In this document: piece after piece, positions 44,630 through 53,751 of the stretch | How the letters are laid out: each line of letters begins with the position of its first letter | How positions within the stretch are numbered: position 1 is the stretch's first letter | Assembly (NCBI RefSeq): GCF_030161435.1 | Contig: NZ_BSSV01000008.1 | Location: forward strand, 124,001-188,000 | Direction of reading: 5' to 3' | Source: Thalassotalea loyana | GTDB lineage: Bacteria; Pseudomonadota; Gammaproteobacteria; Enterobacterales; Alteromonadaceae | Length of the DNA stretch: 64,000 nt | Notes under the pieces: model-generated | Told to the model about the DNA's origin: nothing | What the model saw: only the letters and a program-made list of their open reading frames with translations | Database searches by the model: none | Made by a program: the position numbers and the translations under genes

Positions 44630-45655
44630 TTACCCTTTATGAAGCTGATTTTTCTGCCACAATTTACTCCAAATAGCATCAAACGACAGACTTGCCGCTT
44701 TGGAGAACTTTTCCGCGATTCCTTTTTTCACTTCATATTTAATAGCAACAATTTGCTTGTTTTTACTTGCTGACAATAAGTAATCATCACTCGTTTGAAT
44801 TTCATCAACCAAACCAAGCTCTTTTGCTTTTAAACCAAACCAGTGCTCACCGGTAGCGACTTTATCAATATCTAAACTCGGGCGATGCTCACGTACGAAG
44901 TCTTTAAATAACACATGGGTTTCTTCAAGCTCTTCAATAAACTTCGCTCGACCAGCGTCAGTATTTTCACCAAACATGGTTAATGTGCGTTTAAACTCAC
45001 CTGCGGTAAGTTGTTCATAATCAATGTCGTTTTTCTTCAATAATTTATTAAAGTTAGGTATCTGCGCAATAACGCCGATTGAACCGACAATGGCAAAAGG
45101 TGCCGACAAAATCTTATTAGCAACACATGCCATCATATAACCACCACTGGCAGCGACTTTATCAACGGCCACAGTTAATGGGATGTCTTTTTGTCGAATA
45201 CGGTCAAGTTGTGATGCCGCAAGACCATAACCGTGGACCATGCCGCCGCCACTTTCTAGGCGAACAAACACTTCGTCATCAGGCGTAGCTACTGTTAACA
45301 GCGCCGTCACTTCTTCACGTAAACCTGAAACTTCTTTTGCGTCGATACTGCCATTAAAATCCAATACAAATAATCGAGATTTTTTCTCATATTCAGATTT
45401 TTGCTTCTTCTTCTCTTTTTCAGCCTTTTTATCCTGCTTAGCTTTCTCTTTTAACTCTTCTTTCGTCAGTAGGTGGTGAATAACATCTTCTTCTACTTCT
45501 TCGAAGTGCTCGCTTAAGTCAGTAATTTCTAACTCACCTTTTTTAGTTTTTTGTTTCACTGCAGTCGCTGTGATAGTCACAACAATAGCAATAAAGGCAA
45601 CAACAAAGGTTATCGTTTTGGCTAAAAACAAGCCATATTCATATAAAAATTCCAA
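44630..45655 (-). CDS. sohB: Inner-membrane S49 peptidase SohB
   Basis: A 341-residue protease. One N-terminal transmembrane helix covers about residues 8-30, followed by a highly charged Lys/Glu linker (about 60-92) and the S49 domain. The nucleophile Ser is in AASGGYMMA near 167-175, and the general-base Lys lies about 50 residues later (GEFKRTLTMFGENTD near 216-230). SohB is the short SppA-like signal peptide peptidase. The start is TTG 45655 with GGAG at six bases. It is followed by tpm. Confidence 0.93.
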   Translation of the reverse strand: MEFLYEYGLFLAKTITFVVAFIAIVVTITATAVKQKTKKGELEITDLSEHFEEVEEDVIHHLLTKEELKEKAKQDKKAEKEKKKQKSEYEKKSRLFVLDFNGSIDAKEVSGLREEVTALLTVATPDDEVFVRLESGGGMVHGYGLAASQLDRIRQKDIPLTVAVDKVAASGGYMMACVANKILSAPFAIVGSIGVIAQIPNFNKLLKKNDIDYEQLTAGEFKRTLTMFGENTDAGRAKFIEELEETHVLFKDFVREHRPSLDIDKVATGEHWFGLKAKELGLVDEIQTSDDYLLSASKNKQIVAIKYEVKKGIAEKFSKAASLSFDAIWSKLWQKNQLHKG

Positions 45656-45732
45656 TGAATGCTCCGGTTATCGTTAGGTTTTCATTAGTTGATATTGGTT
45701 CTCATTGTACACATTTCAAGTATTTAGACGAT

Positions 45733-45763
45733 AAAAAAAGCCCTCTATAAAGAGGGCTTTTTG
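45733..45763 (-). terminator. Intrinsic terminator of the lipase gene
   Basis: AAAAAGCCCTCT and AGAGGGCTTTTTTT form the stem on the minus strand, 30 bp after the lipase stop and about 80 bp before the sohB start. Confidence 0.87.
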
Positions 45764-45792
45764 ACTTATCTATTTGTAACGTTTACTTTGGA

Positions 45793-48219
45793 TTATTGAA
45801 TCACGTCAGTATTCGTTACTTGTAACATCGCGCCTAACGTTGCAAAGAACGTTGATACTTGTGTTTGCATTTCAGAGGTAGCTGCTGGGCTTGCTGCTGG
45901 GCTCAATACTGATGAGTGTGAACCCTCAGTAAAGCGAACCGCAGTTGAACCAATAACACCCTGACCACCGATTGGTAATGCAGTGATATTGTCACCTGCA
46001 TTTGATAAGCCAAGTAATGCAATTAAGCCTTCTGTACCACCAATTGGCGTTGTAGAAACACGGTTAGGAATAACTTGGTCTGATAAGTTGTCCATACCGT
46101 CACCCACAACTTCAATTAAATGAATCGGTGTTTGCGTCGCCGCTAAGATACCAGCATAGTTTGCAGGGTCACCAGCATCAGTCACAGTTTGTGCTGCGAA
46201 GGTGAACTGAGCAAAGCCAGCGTTCAATTCAGCTTGCTGTGCAGGTGTTAACGCGCTGTAGAACTGCGTGTAAATACCGACTAATTCAGCTTCAGAAGGA
46301 CCCGTTGGGTATGTTGCAGCAACTAATGCCGCAAAATCTTCTGATAAGTTCAACGTTAAGCTTGCTTTGATTAATCCGCTAAATGACGGTGATTCTAATA
46401 AGAAGTTTGCTACCGCTGCACCAGGCATTGCTAGTGAAGAAGCATTAATCGCAAATAACGGGTCGATTTGAGGATCTAACGGCGAATTTGCAAGTGCCGT
46501 AAAGTTTGTACCTGTAATCGCACCTAATGAGTGACCAAGGTAAGACACGTTAGAGCCATCAATTAAGCCTGGTAACGTGTTAAGACCTAAACGTAAACCA
46601 AGTGTATCAACAACTGATTGACGTAAGTTATCACGTGTTGTTAATAGGCTTGCCAAGTTCATGTAGTGTGTTGCAGACACAGTAGTGGCATTGATTTCAT
46701 CGCCTGGAACTAATGGGTTTACATCAAAACCACGACTACCACCTAATGCTGGGTCACCGTGAAGAGGATGGTTAATTGCAACCGTCGCAATACCTTGGAT
46801 AGATAATGCGCCCGTAATCGCTAACATGTCTTCTTTCTTAGACGTGATACCGTGTTGCAAGATAGCTACTGGCCAACCTGCAGCTGGCATTTCTAATGCT
46901 GGTAACCCTAGACTTCCACGAACAGCGTTTGCAACAGCAAGGTCTGGTGTCGTCATTTGGATTGCAACAGTTTGAACGCTTGTCGGTGCTGGTACTGGGT
47001 TGAACTTCGTTAAGTTACGTTCAGTATCAATACCTAAGTTACGTAAACCTGGTGCAGGTAATCCACTCGCCTGTGAGATAGCCATACACTGAGCATCTAC
47101 CGCATCAACTGGATCTGCTGGGATAGCCGCAGGGTTTTGTGCTGCAAGACCAGCTAACATCGCGCCTGAATCACATAACGCAGTCCACATATCAGTCACT
47201 GGCGCCATTGGGTTTTCCGCAGACGGCGTGCCTAAATAGTATGGTAAGTTAATCGTTGCAGTATATAAGTTTGCTGAGCTGTATAAAGGTACCGCTTCAG
47301 CTGGAATCTGACCTGCCAACACATCAGCAACTGATAATGTTGTATCCATCACGTTAGTAATTGATAACGACGGCGGAACCATCATTGCAGCTTCTGTTGC
47401 AAACTGCTGAGCCATTAAAGACTTTAATGAGCCTAATACATCAACAGTAGACTGTGTAGTCATCGCCATTGTGTAAATAACGTTCTCAGTATCAGCACCG
47501 GCTTGACCAATTGCTGCTTCATAACTGTTAACAACACCTTGAAGGTCGCGTTGAGCTTGGCTACCTAACGGCTTAGTTGCAATATCTTGCTTCACTAATT
47601 CGTATGTTGTTGAACCTTGAACAGCGTTGCCGTTGGTATCAGTTAACTCGTTAGTTAATGCAACAACGTAACTTGTTTTTGCTTTTAACGGCTTAAGCGG
47701 AACAATGGCAACAGCATTGCCACTTGCTTGTGAAATAAAGTCAACGCCGTATTGCAGTTCACCTACAACAGTACACGCAGCACCTTGAGGTACAGCAGCA
47801 CAATCTTCAAAACCTGGGTTTTGTACTGGGCCGCCCATCACTGTTTCAAATACACGTACAGCCGATGGTGTAACACTGTCAGCGTTTAAGCTAACACCAG
47901 CTTGGAAATCAATCGCGATTGTGAAAGGGTTAACTGTTGACCAACCGTCAAGGGCACTAATCGCTACAGAAGGATCTGCGAAGTCTGTAGGGTCAGCAAC
48001 GGGTATATTTAACGTACCGTCCGTTGTACCACTAAAGAGAAGGTCATTTGGAATTGATAAGACACCATTTGAAGGGTCAAACACAACACGCGAGGCTGGT
48101 AAAACGGTAGTACCGTTGTCATCTAAATTTTCTTGAACTCTCGAAATAGTCTCATCACCACCACAACCGGCTAAACCGAGTGCACTAGTAACTGCTAAAC
48201 TAAGAACTAGCTTTTTCAT
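45793..48219 (-). CDS. volA-like: VolA/Pla-1-type surface-exposed lipoprotein lipase
   Basis: An 808-residue lipoprotein. The signal peptide ends at LAGC near residue 18-21. The long N-terminal region (VVFDPSNGVLSIPNDLLF) is typical of the VolA/Pla-1/cef lysophospholipase family, and the alpha/beta-hydrolase part carries GHSLG near residue 560 (YLGHSLGAITG). VolA is exported to the Vibrio surface and cleaves lysophosphatidylcholine to feed fatty acids to FadL/FadD; that role is inferred here. I chose ATG 48219 since GGGGAG precedes it and a lipoprotein signal starts at once, although the frame stays open for 56 codons upstream. The C-terminal half is Ala/Thr-rich. Confidence 0.85.
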   Translation of the reverse strand: MKKLVLSLAVTSALGLAGCGGDETISRVQENLDDNGTTVLPASRVVFDPSNGVLSIPNDLLFSGTTDGTLNIPVADPTDFADPSVAISALDGWSTVNPFTIAIDFQAGVSLNADSVTPSAVRVFETVMGGPVQNPGFEDCAAVPQGAACTVVGELQYGVDFISQASGNAVAIVPLKPLKAKTSYVVALTNELTDTNGNAVQGSTTYELVKQDIATKPLGSQAQRDLQGVVNSYEAAIGQAGADTENVIYTMAMTTQSTVDVLGSLKSLMAQQFATEAAMMVPPSLSITNVMDTTLSVADVLAGQIPAEAVPLYSSANLYTATINLPYYLGTPSAENPMAPVTDMWTALCDSGAMLAGLAAQNPAAIPADPVDAVDAQCMAISQASGLPAPGLRNLGIDTERNLTKFNPVPAPTSVQTVAIQMTTPDLAVANAVRGSLGLPALEMPAAGWPVAILQHGITSKKEDMLAITGALSIQGIATVAINHPLHGDPALGGSRGFDVNPLVPGDEINATTVSATHYMNLASLLTTRDNLRQSVVDTLGLRLGLNTLPGLIDGSNVSYLGHSLGAITGTNFTALANSPLDPQIDPLFAINASSLAMPGAAVANFLLESPSFSGLIKASLTLNLSEDFAALVAATYPTGPSEAELVGIYTQFYSALTPAQQAELNAGFAQFTFAAQTVTDAGDPANYAGILAATQTPIHLIEVVGDGMDNLSDQVIPNRVSTTPIGGTEGLIALLGLSNAGDNITALPIGGQGVIGSTAVRFTEGSHSSVLSPAASPAATSEMQTQVSTFFATLGAMLQVTNTDVIQ

Positions 48220-48482
48220 TATATCTCCCCAAGGACTAGTCTTTTTTATTACTGTTGTAATTAACTTGAACTCCACTTTACTTAGTATATTGTTGTTTGA
48301 AATAAGTAAAAACGAACAAGTTAGACCAGTTAACATTACCTTAAGATTTAGGAATCTGCTAGCGATTTTTTTATCATTTGACAACATTTTGCCGATAAGT
48401 CGTTAATTTAATCAATTTTGTCTCGTCAGCGCCCACCTTTACGTTTAAAATATTCTTTTTATTCATCGTTGATCAGTTATTT

Positions 48483-49220
48483 ATGTTCGATTACCAAATC
48501 AAAGAAAACAGCTTACAAGACAAAATTATCCTAGTGACAGGTGCTGGTGATGGCATCGGTAAGCAAGCCGCTCTTACTTATGCAAGCCTAGGTGCTACCG
48601 TTATTTTATTAGGCAAAACCGTTGAAAAATTAGAAAACGTGTACGATGAAATTGTTGCTCAAGGCTCTCCAGAACCTGCAATTATCCCGCTTGACCTCAA
48701 GGGCGCAACAAAGAAGAACTACCAAGATATGGCATCAACAATCGTTGGCCAATTTGGCCGTTTAGACGGTGCCCTACTCAACGCTTCAATCTTAGGCGAA
48801 CTAACACCATTTGAAACCATTCATGAGCAAATCTGGAATGACGTGATGCAGGTTAACGTAACGGCACAGTTTTTACTGGCACAAGCGTTACTACCAGCAT
48901 TTAAGTTAGCTAAGCACGCCTCACTTGCCTTTACGTCATCGGGTGTTGGTAACAAAGGCCGTGCATTTTGGGGGGCATACAGTATTTCTAAGTTCGCAAC
49001 AGAAGGCATGATGCAAGTCATTGCTGATGAGTACGACGAGTCGAATTTACGTTGTAATGCTATTAACCCTGGTGCAACCAATACACCAATGCGCAACAGT
49101 GCTTATCCAGCAGAAGATAAAGATACGATTGCGACACCAAAAGATATTATGCCACTATACGTTTACTTAATGTCTGATGACAGTATCGACGTCAATGGCC
49201 AGCGTATCAACGCGCAATAA
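48483..49220 (+). CDS. yciK: YciK-family short-chain dehydrogenase
   Basis: A 245-residue classical SDR. The cofactor motif TGAGDGIGKQAA is near residues 19-30, NASILG near 99-104, and Ser plus YxxxK (SSGVGNKGRAFWGAYSISK, Tyr near 160 and Lys near 164) form the active site. Length and the motif set match E. coli YciK, whose substrate is unknown. It is monocistronic and converges on fadD. Confidence 0.9.
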   Translation: MFDYQIKENSLQDKIILVTGAGDGIGKQAALTYASLGATVILLGKTVEKLENVYDEIVAQGSPEPAIIPLDLKGATKKNYQDMASTIVGQFGRLDGALLNASILGELTPFETIHEQIWNDVMQVNVTAQFLLAQALLPAFKLAKHASLAFTSSGVGNKGRAFWGAYSISKFATEGMMQVIADEYDESNLRCNAINPGATNTPMRNSAYPAEDKDTIATPKDIMPLYVYLMSDDSIDVNGQRINAQ

Positions 49221-49238
49221 AACCGAATATTCGCCAAT

Positions 49239-49268
49239 AAAAAAGCCACTCAATTGAGTGGCTTTTTT
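49239..49268. terminator. Bidirectional terminator with CACTCAATTGAGTG core
   Basis: AAAAAAGCCACTCAA and TTGAGTGGCTTTTTT form a perfect stem between the convergent yciK and fadD genes. The core is the same as at 43921, only the flanking base pair differing. Confidence 0.88.
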
Positions 49269-49282
49269 GTGTCAATGTTGAA

Positions 49283-50938
49283 CTAACGTAGTTCTCGACG
49301 AAGAATCTTACCAACATTTGTTTTTGGTAACTCGTCCTTAAACTCAATCAGTTTAGGTACCTTGTAATTTGTTAAATTGTCACGACAGTGATTAATCAAT
49401 TCCAGTTCTGTCACGTTCTTGTCGTTAACAACAACAAACACTTTAACAATTTCACCGCTCACTTCATGTGGAATACCGATAGCGGCAGCTTCAACCACTG
49501 CGGGGTGCATTACAATCACATCTTCAATTTCATTAGGGAATACATTGAATCCAGATACGATAATCATATCTTTCTTACGATCAACAATTGAAAAGTGGCC
49601 GTTTTCGTGACATTTAGCAATATCACCCGTTGCCAACCAACCATCTTTTAAGATTTCGTTAGTCGCTTCTTCACGATTGTAATAGCCTTTCATCACTTGT
49701 GGCCCATGAACCCACATTTCTCCTGGTTCACCCATTGGCGCTTCTTCACCATTTTCTAACATAATTTTAATGTTAGTTGACGGTGCTGGTACGCCAATTG
49801 TGCCGTTATATCCGTCTTGATCATATGGGCTCATTGATACCATTGGAGAACACTCGGTTAAACCATATCCTTCAAGTAAACGCGTTTTAGTTACCTGCTG
49901 CCAACGATCTGCAACGGCTTTTTGAACCGCCATACCACCACCTAGTGCTAATTTTAATCGACTAAAATCAATATCACTAAAGCCTGGTGTGTTAAGTAAG
50001 CCATTAAATAAGGTATTTACGCCCGTTAATGCAGTAAATGGGTATTTGACCAATTCTTTAACAAAAGCTGGCATATCACGTGGGTTAGTGATTAACAGGT
50101 TAGTGCCACCAATTGTCATGAACGTAAGACAGTTCGCCGTTAAAGCAAAGATATGGTAAAGCGGTAATGCTGTCACTACGAGCTCTTCGCCTTCAAGCAG
50201 CATTTCTTTGATCATCGCCTTTGCTTGTTCAAGGTTAGCGACCATATTGCGGTGCGTTAACATCGCGCCTTTTGATACACCTGTTGTGCCACCGGTATAT
50301 TGCAAGAATGCTAAGTCATCACCGTCTAATTCCACTGGCGTATAAGACATTTTCGAACCGGCTTTAATCACACTGTTAAAGCGAATAGTGTTAGGCAAGT
50401 GAAATGCAGGAACCATCTTCTTAACATGTTTAACTACCATGTTTACGATGCTACCTTTAACAAAGCCTAAACGGTCACCTAACGATGTCAGGATAACGTG
50501 TTCAACAGGCGTATCGGAAATCACTTCTTCCAACGTTGCAGCAAAGTTCTCAATGATTAACATCGCTTTCGCGCCAGAATCATTTAATTGATGCTTAAGC
50601 TCACGAGCAGTGTATAACGGGTTAACGTTTACTACCGTTAAACCAGCAAGCAATGCGCCAAACAAAGCAATTGGGTACTGCAAGGTATTTGGCACCATAA
50701 TCGCAAAACGATCGCCTTTTACTAAACCAAGGTCTTGCTGAAGGTATGCCGCGAATGCTTTTGCTTGTTCTTCTAGTTCTTGATAAGAGATTTCCGCACC
50801 CATATTGATGAATGCCGTTCGATTGGCGTAGATGCCAACGTACTTGTTAAACATTTCAACAAGTGATGAATATTTATCTGGATTGATATCGTGGGGTACA
50901 CCAGGCGGGTAACTCTTCTCTAGCCAAATTTTATCCAC
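49283..50938 (-). CDS. fadD: Long-chain acyl-CoA synthetase FadD
   Basis: A 551-residue acyl-adenylating enzyme. The AMP-binding P-loop is [12 protein letters not shown] near residues 212-223, GYGLTE near 356-361, and the acyl-CoA synthetase motif [16 protein letters not shown] near 430-445, with [14 protein letters not shown] near 451-464. It activates fatty acids with ATP and CoA at the inner membrane for beta-oxidation. The start is GTG 50938, after a perfect AGGAGGAAGAA site. It lies in the same region as the VolA-like lipase, which could supply its fatty acids. No clear FadR palindrome was found upstream. Confidence 0.95.
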   Translation of the reverse strand: MDKIWLEKSYPPGVPHDINPDKYSSLVEMFNKYVGIYANRTAFINMGAEISYQELEEQAKAFAAYLQQDLGLVKGDRFAIMVPNTLQYPIALFGALLAGLTVVNVNPLYTARELKHQLNDSGAKAMLIIENFAATLEEVISDTPVEHVILTSLGDRLGFVKGSIVNMVVKHVKKMVPAFHLPNTIRFNSVIKAGSKMSYTPVELDGDDLAFLQYTGGTTGVSKGAMLTHRNMVANLEQAKAMIKEMLLEGEELVVTALPLYHIFALTANCLTFMTIGGTNLLITNPRDMPAFVKELVKYPFTALTGVNTLFNGLLNTPGFSDIDFSRLKLALGGGMAVQKAVADRWQQVTKTRLLEGYGLTECSPMVSMSPYDQDGYNGTIGVPAPSTNIKIMLENGEEAPMGEPGEMWVHGPQVMKGYYNREEATNEILKDGWLATGDIAKCHENGHFSIVDRKKDMIIVSGFNVFPNEIEDVIVMHPAVVEAAAIGIPHEVSGEIVKVFVVVNDKNVTELELINHCRDNLTNYKVPKLIEFKDELPKTNVGKILRRELR

Positions 50939-51098
50939 TTCTTCCTCCTGTTAATACGACTCGTTGGGCTCATTTATTGATTTTTTACTTTGATTTTTAT
51001 AGCTGAGCACTTAAATTTCTAAACTGAGTTTTTACTCTAAAGTTGCGCATAATTTCACATTTTGAGGTAAAAGCCCAGTACTTTGTTAATAAAATACG

Positions 51099-51950
51099 TT
51101 ACTTTGCTGAAATAAAGGACAATATATAACTTGCTGTCTTATCCGGTTGCTCCATGTGAACATGATGCCCACCAACTAACTTTATGGCTTCAAGCTGTGG
51201 TACTAATGGCTTAAATTTTTCAAGCATTTTACTCACAAAAGCCATACCTTTATCACCATAAATTAATAGCATGGGTACTTGAACATCACTCATCAACTGT
51301 TTAGCTTGCCCAAAAGTAAATCGATAAGGTGAGACGTTTCGTAATCGGCTATCTGTTCTCCAAACAACGCCATTTTCAGTCTGCTCTACCCCGCGCTCCA
51401 CTATCAGTTTAGCCTCTTTAATAGAAAAGTCAGATACTGCTAACCTTGCCTTTACTGCGGACGCTAAATCAGGATGATACTTAGTGGATTTATTCTGCTG
51501 TTTAAAGCGGCTTTCGATACCTTCTTTAATTTGTTTGGTGGTATTTTTCTCGTCATCACTAATGATGCCAAATGCATCGATTACCGACAAAGTATGAACA
51601 AGCTCAGGAAACGCGGCCGAGAACGCGGTCGCTATCATGCCCCCCATAGAGTGGCCGACTAAATGCACCTTATCCCACCCTGTGACCTTGAGTACTTGAT
51701 ATAAATCATCCACCCAATCAACAAAGTGATAATACGCACCTTTGCTTTTATGATCAGACATACCATGGCCTGGCCAATCAATTGCGATTACGTGATAATC
51801 ATTAAATGCAGGCAATACGTCAGTGAAGCTTGCTGCATTATCAAGCCAACCATGTAAAAAGATAACTTTTGGTTTATTTGACTCAAAAGACTGGTGATTA
51901 GATATAGCCGCGATATTCAACTGGCTTAAAGGGATTTTGATATCAAACAT
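51099..51950 (-). CDS. Alpha/beta hydrolase
   Basis: A 283-residue cytosolic hydrolase. The oxyanion motif HGWLDN is near residues 33-38, the nucleophile elbow GHSMGG near 101-106, a late-strand Asp in LIYGDKG near 226-232, and the acid/base His in GGHHVHMEQP near 258-267. The fold is clear but the substrate is not; the family includes esterases, peptidases and C-C hydrolases. It follows the M50 peptidase gene by 18 bp and may be in its operon. Confidence 0.82.
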   Translation of the reverse strand: MFDIKIPLSQLNIAAISNHQSFESNKPKVIFLHGWLDNAASFTDVLPAFNDYHVIAIDWPGHGMSDHKSKGAYYHFVDWVDDLYQVLKVTGWDKVHLVGHSMGGMIATAFSAAFPELVHTLSVIDAFGIISDDEKNTTKQIKEGIESRFKQQNKSTKYHPDLASAVKARLAVSDFSIKEAKLIVERGVEQTENGVVWRTDSRLRNVSPYRFTFGQAKQLMSDVQVPMLLIYGDKGMAFVSKMLEKFKPLVPQLEAIKLVGGHHVHMEQPDKTASYILSFISAK

Positions 51951-51968
51951 TACAATAACTATTTACCA

Positions 51969-52625
51969 CTAATTTTTGCGCTTAGCTAAATAAAACAGCG
52001 CGCAGATACCACATGCGGTCCATGCAATAACCCACACAATTTCAGGGATAAACGTCAGCGACGCTAGTGTTGCTCCGTCCCCCATATGACGTCCATCAAT
52101 CAAATACAATGGTGAATAAACACTATTTAATAGAACAATGATTCCGGTGAATTTCAACAATATGTTCAGTGAATACATGTTTTTAAACCGCCATTTAACA
52201 ACCAATAAGCCGATTAATGACAATAATATTATTGCGGTGAGCACATCGCGCGTCCACAACACGAGCGTGATTGATAACAAACCAATCAAAAAACCATAAA
52301 CGAATTTGGCACGGGTAATTGTTTGTCCGGCTAACTGATATAATGCAATACCAAACAAGGTCGCGCCTAAATACCCCATCACTGTCACGAAAAACCGGAT
52401 GCCCCCTTGTGTGGTGCACAAGCCAGCACCATTAGGAAACAATTCTATTTTTATTATTCGTCCGCCAGTAACGATCGCAGCAACCCCATGACTCAACTCA
52501 TGAAAGAAGCTTTCAAGCCAATTAAATGGCAAGGATACAATAGGAATTTGACGAATGATGATGGCTGCTAACAAAAGCCAGTAGAATTGATATTTAGTAA
52601 AGAGTGATTGACTGCTAGACGGCAT
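51969..52625 (-). CDS. M50 (S2P-like) membrane metallopeptidase family protein
   Basis: A 218-residue inner-membrane protein with five or six hydrophobic segments. The zinc motif HELSH near residues 43-47 is inside the first hydrophobic block, as in site-2 protease-like M50B proteins. A second motif with the third metal ligand is not obvious. Its ATG overlaps the upstream gene stop by one base (TAATG), so translation is coupled. The hydrolase gene follows. Confidence 0.75.
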   Translation of the reverse strand: MPSSSQSLFTKYQFYWLLLAAIIIRQIPIVSLPFNWLESFFHELSHGVAAIVTGGRIIKIELFPNGAGLCTTQGGIRFFVTVMGYLGATLFGIALYQLAGQTITRAKFVYGFLIGLLSITLVLWTRDVLTAIILLSLIGLLVVKWRFKNMYSLNILLKFTGIIVLLNSVYSPLYLIDGRHMGDGATLASLTFIPEIVWVIAWTACGICALFYLAKRKN

Positions 52626-52996
52626 TACGCGTAGAGATCAACACCAAAGAGCTGTTCGATATTGCTACGTTGTTGCAAGTTTTCTACGCCTTGATAGGTC
52701 GAGACAGCTGTTAGGTTACTATTGCTGACTTGCTCACGTGTCGTGTTGTTGCCGCCTTCATCATTTGAAAGGACAATAGCTTGCTGAAAATTTTGTTGTT
52801 CAGCCTGCTGTTGACGCTGTTCATCAACAACCGCCAACGCTTGTTCGTCAACGTCAAGACGTTGAGCTGGGCGCGAGCTGGTTTCTACTTCTTGCTCACG
52901 TGCGCGTTCGATACGAACTTGGTCTCGAGAGACACTTTGAGTCGCATTAACCGCCTGCCCTGTGGCAAAGGTATTAGTTGGTGAATTTATTTGCAT
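52625..52996 (-). CDS. Small hypothetical disordered protein (123 aa)
   Basis: Not recognised as a named family. The sequence is rich in Gln, Asn, Thr and Arg/Glu with no Cys and no hydrophobic segment, so it is probably unstructured. A Gln-rich block lies near residues 60-72. It is coupled to the M50 gene and lies upstream of tsaB on the other side. Homologues appear in related marine bacteria by my recall, but no function is known to me. Confidence 0.65.
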   Translation of the reverse strand: MQINSPTNTFATGQAVNATQSVSRDQVRIERAREQEVETSSRPAQRLDVDEQALAVVDEQRQQQAEQQNFQQAIVLSNDEGGNNTTREQVSNSNLTAVSTYQGVENLQQRSNIEQLFGVDLYA

Positions 52997-53058
52997 AAGA
53001 TCAATTTAGCAGACTTAACAACAAGCTACAAATTCTATTGCTGAGTTTCTCTTACTAG

Positions 53059-53751
53059 TTATTCCCTTCCAGGTAATTTTTTCCAAGAAACCGTATCACG
53101 CACATAAACAGGTTGCGCAGCTTCAGCTGACACCGACAGGCCTGCTTCAAACGCTTTTTGGCCTATTTTCAACATGTATTTCGCATGTGGAAACAGTACC
53201 TTAGGCTCGCCTTGGTTTGATCGTAATTCATTCAGTTCAGCCTCATACGCTTGCCAAGCGGTACCCACAGTATGCGCAACTCTTTCTAGCGCTAAATGAT
53301 CCTTTGCCAGCGCCGGTTTAATGACAACTTCGTCTGCTATCATTTGCATGATGCCTTGTTCGTCCGCTTTAAACTGCGCTAAATAAATTTCTGCCATTCT
53401 CGCATCAATACCAGCAAGCACATTCGCTTCGCCTTGCTCTTCAAACGCTTGCTGTGCCATCGCCTGCAAGGTTGAAACACCGTAGACTTTTAAATCAGCA
53501 GAGAACGCAAGGCCCTGAGTCACACCAATACCAATTCGAACACCCGTAAAACTGCCGGGTCCGCGACCAAAAATAATCCCATCCAATTGATTCAGTTTGA
53601 TACTAGCTTCTTTTAATACCTCATCAATCATTGGCAATAGCAGCAATGAATGTGATTGAGGACATAATTCAAATTTTTCGTAAATATTGCCATCAAAAGA
53701 TAAAGCAACAGAACAAGCTTCGGTTGAAGCATCAATAGCTAAAAAGTTCAT
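53059..53751 (-). CDS. tsaB: tRNA threonylcarbamoyladenosine biosynthesis protein TsaB
   Basis: A 230-residue protein of the ASKHA fold: LAIDASTEACSVAL near residues 4-17, QSHSLLLLPMIDE near 32-44, and GRGPGSFTGVRIG near 63-75. TsaB partners TsaD and TsaE in adding threonylcarbamoyl to A37 of ANN-decoding tRNAs. Its ATG overlaps the stop of the helicase gene by one base (TAATG). The tsaB-yoaA pairing is common in gammaproteobacteria. Confidence 0.95.
   Translation of the reverse strand: MNFLAIDASTEACSVALSFDGNIYEKFELCPQSHSLLLLPMIDEVLKEASIKLNQLDGIIFGRGPGSFTGVRIGIGVTQGLAFSADLKVYGVSTLQAMAQQAFEEQGEANVLAGIDARMAEIYLAQFKADEQGIMQMIADEVVIKPALAKDHLALERVAHTVGTAWQAYEAELNELRSNQGEPKVLFPHAKYMLKIGQKAFEAGLSVSAEAAQPVYVRDTVSWKKLPGRE

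Noticed and set aside
50939-51098. FadR-type operator upstream of fadD
   Set aside because: No convincing palindrome of the FadR or PsrA kind was found in this gap.
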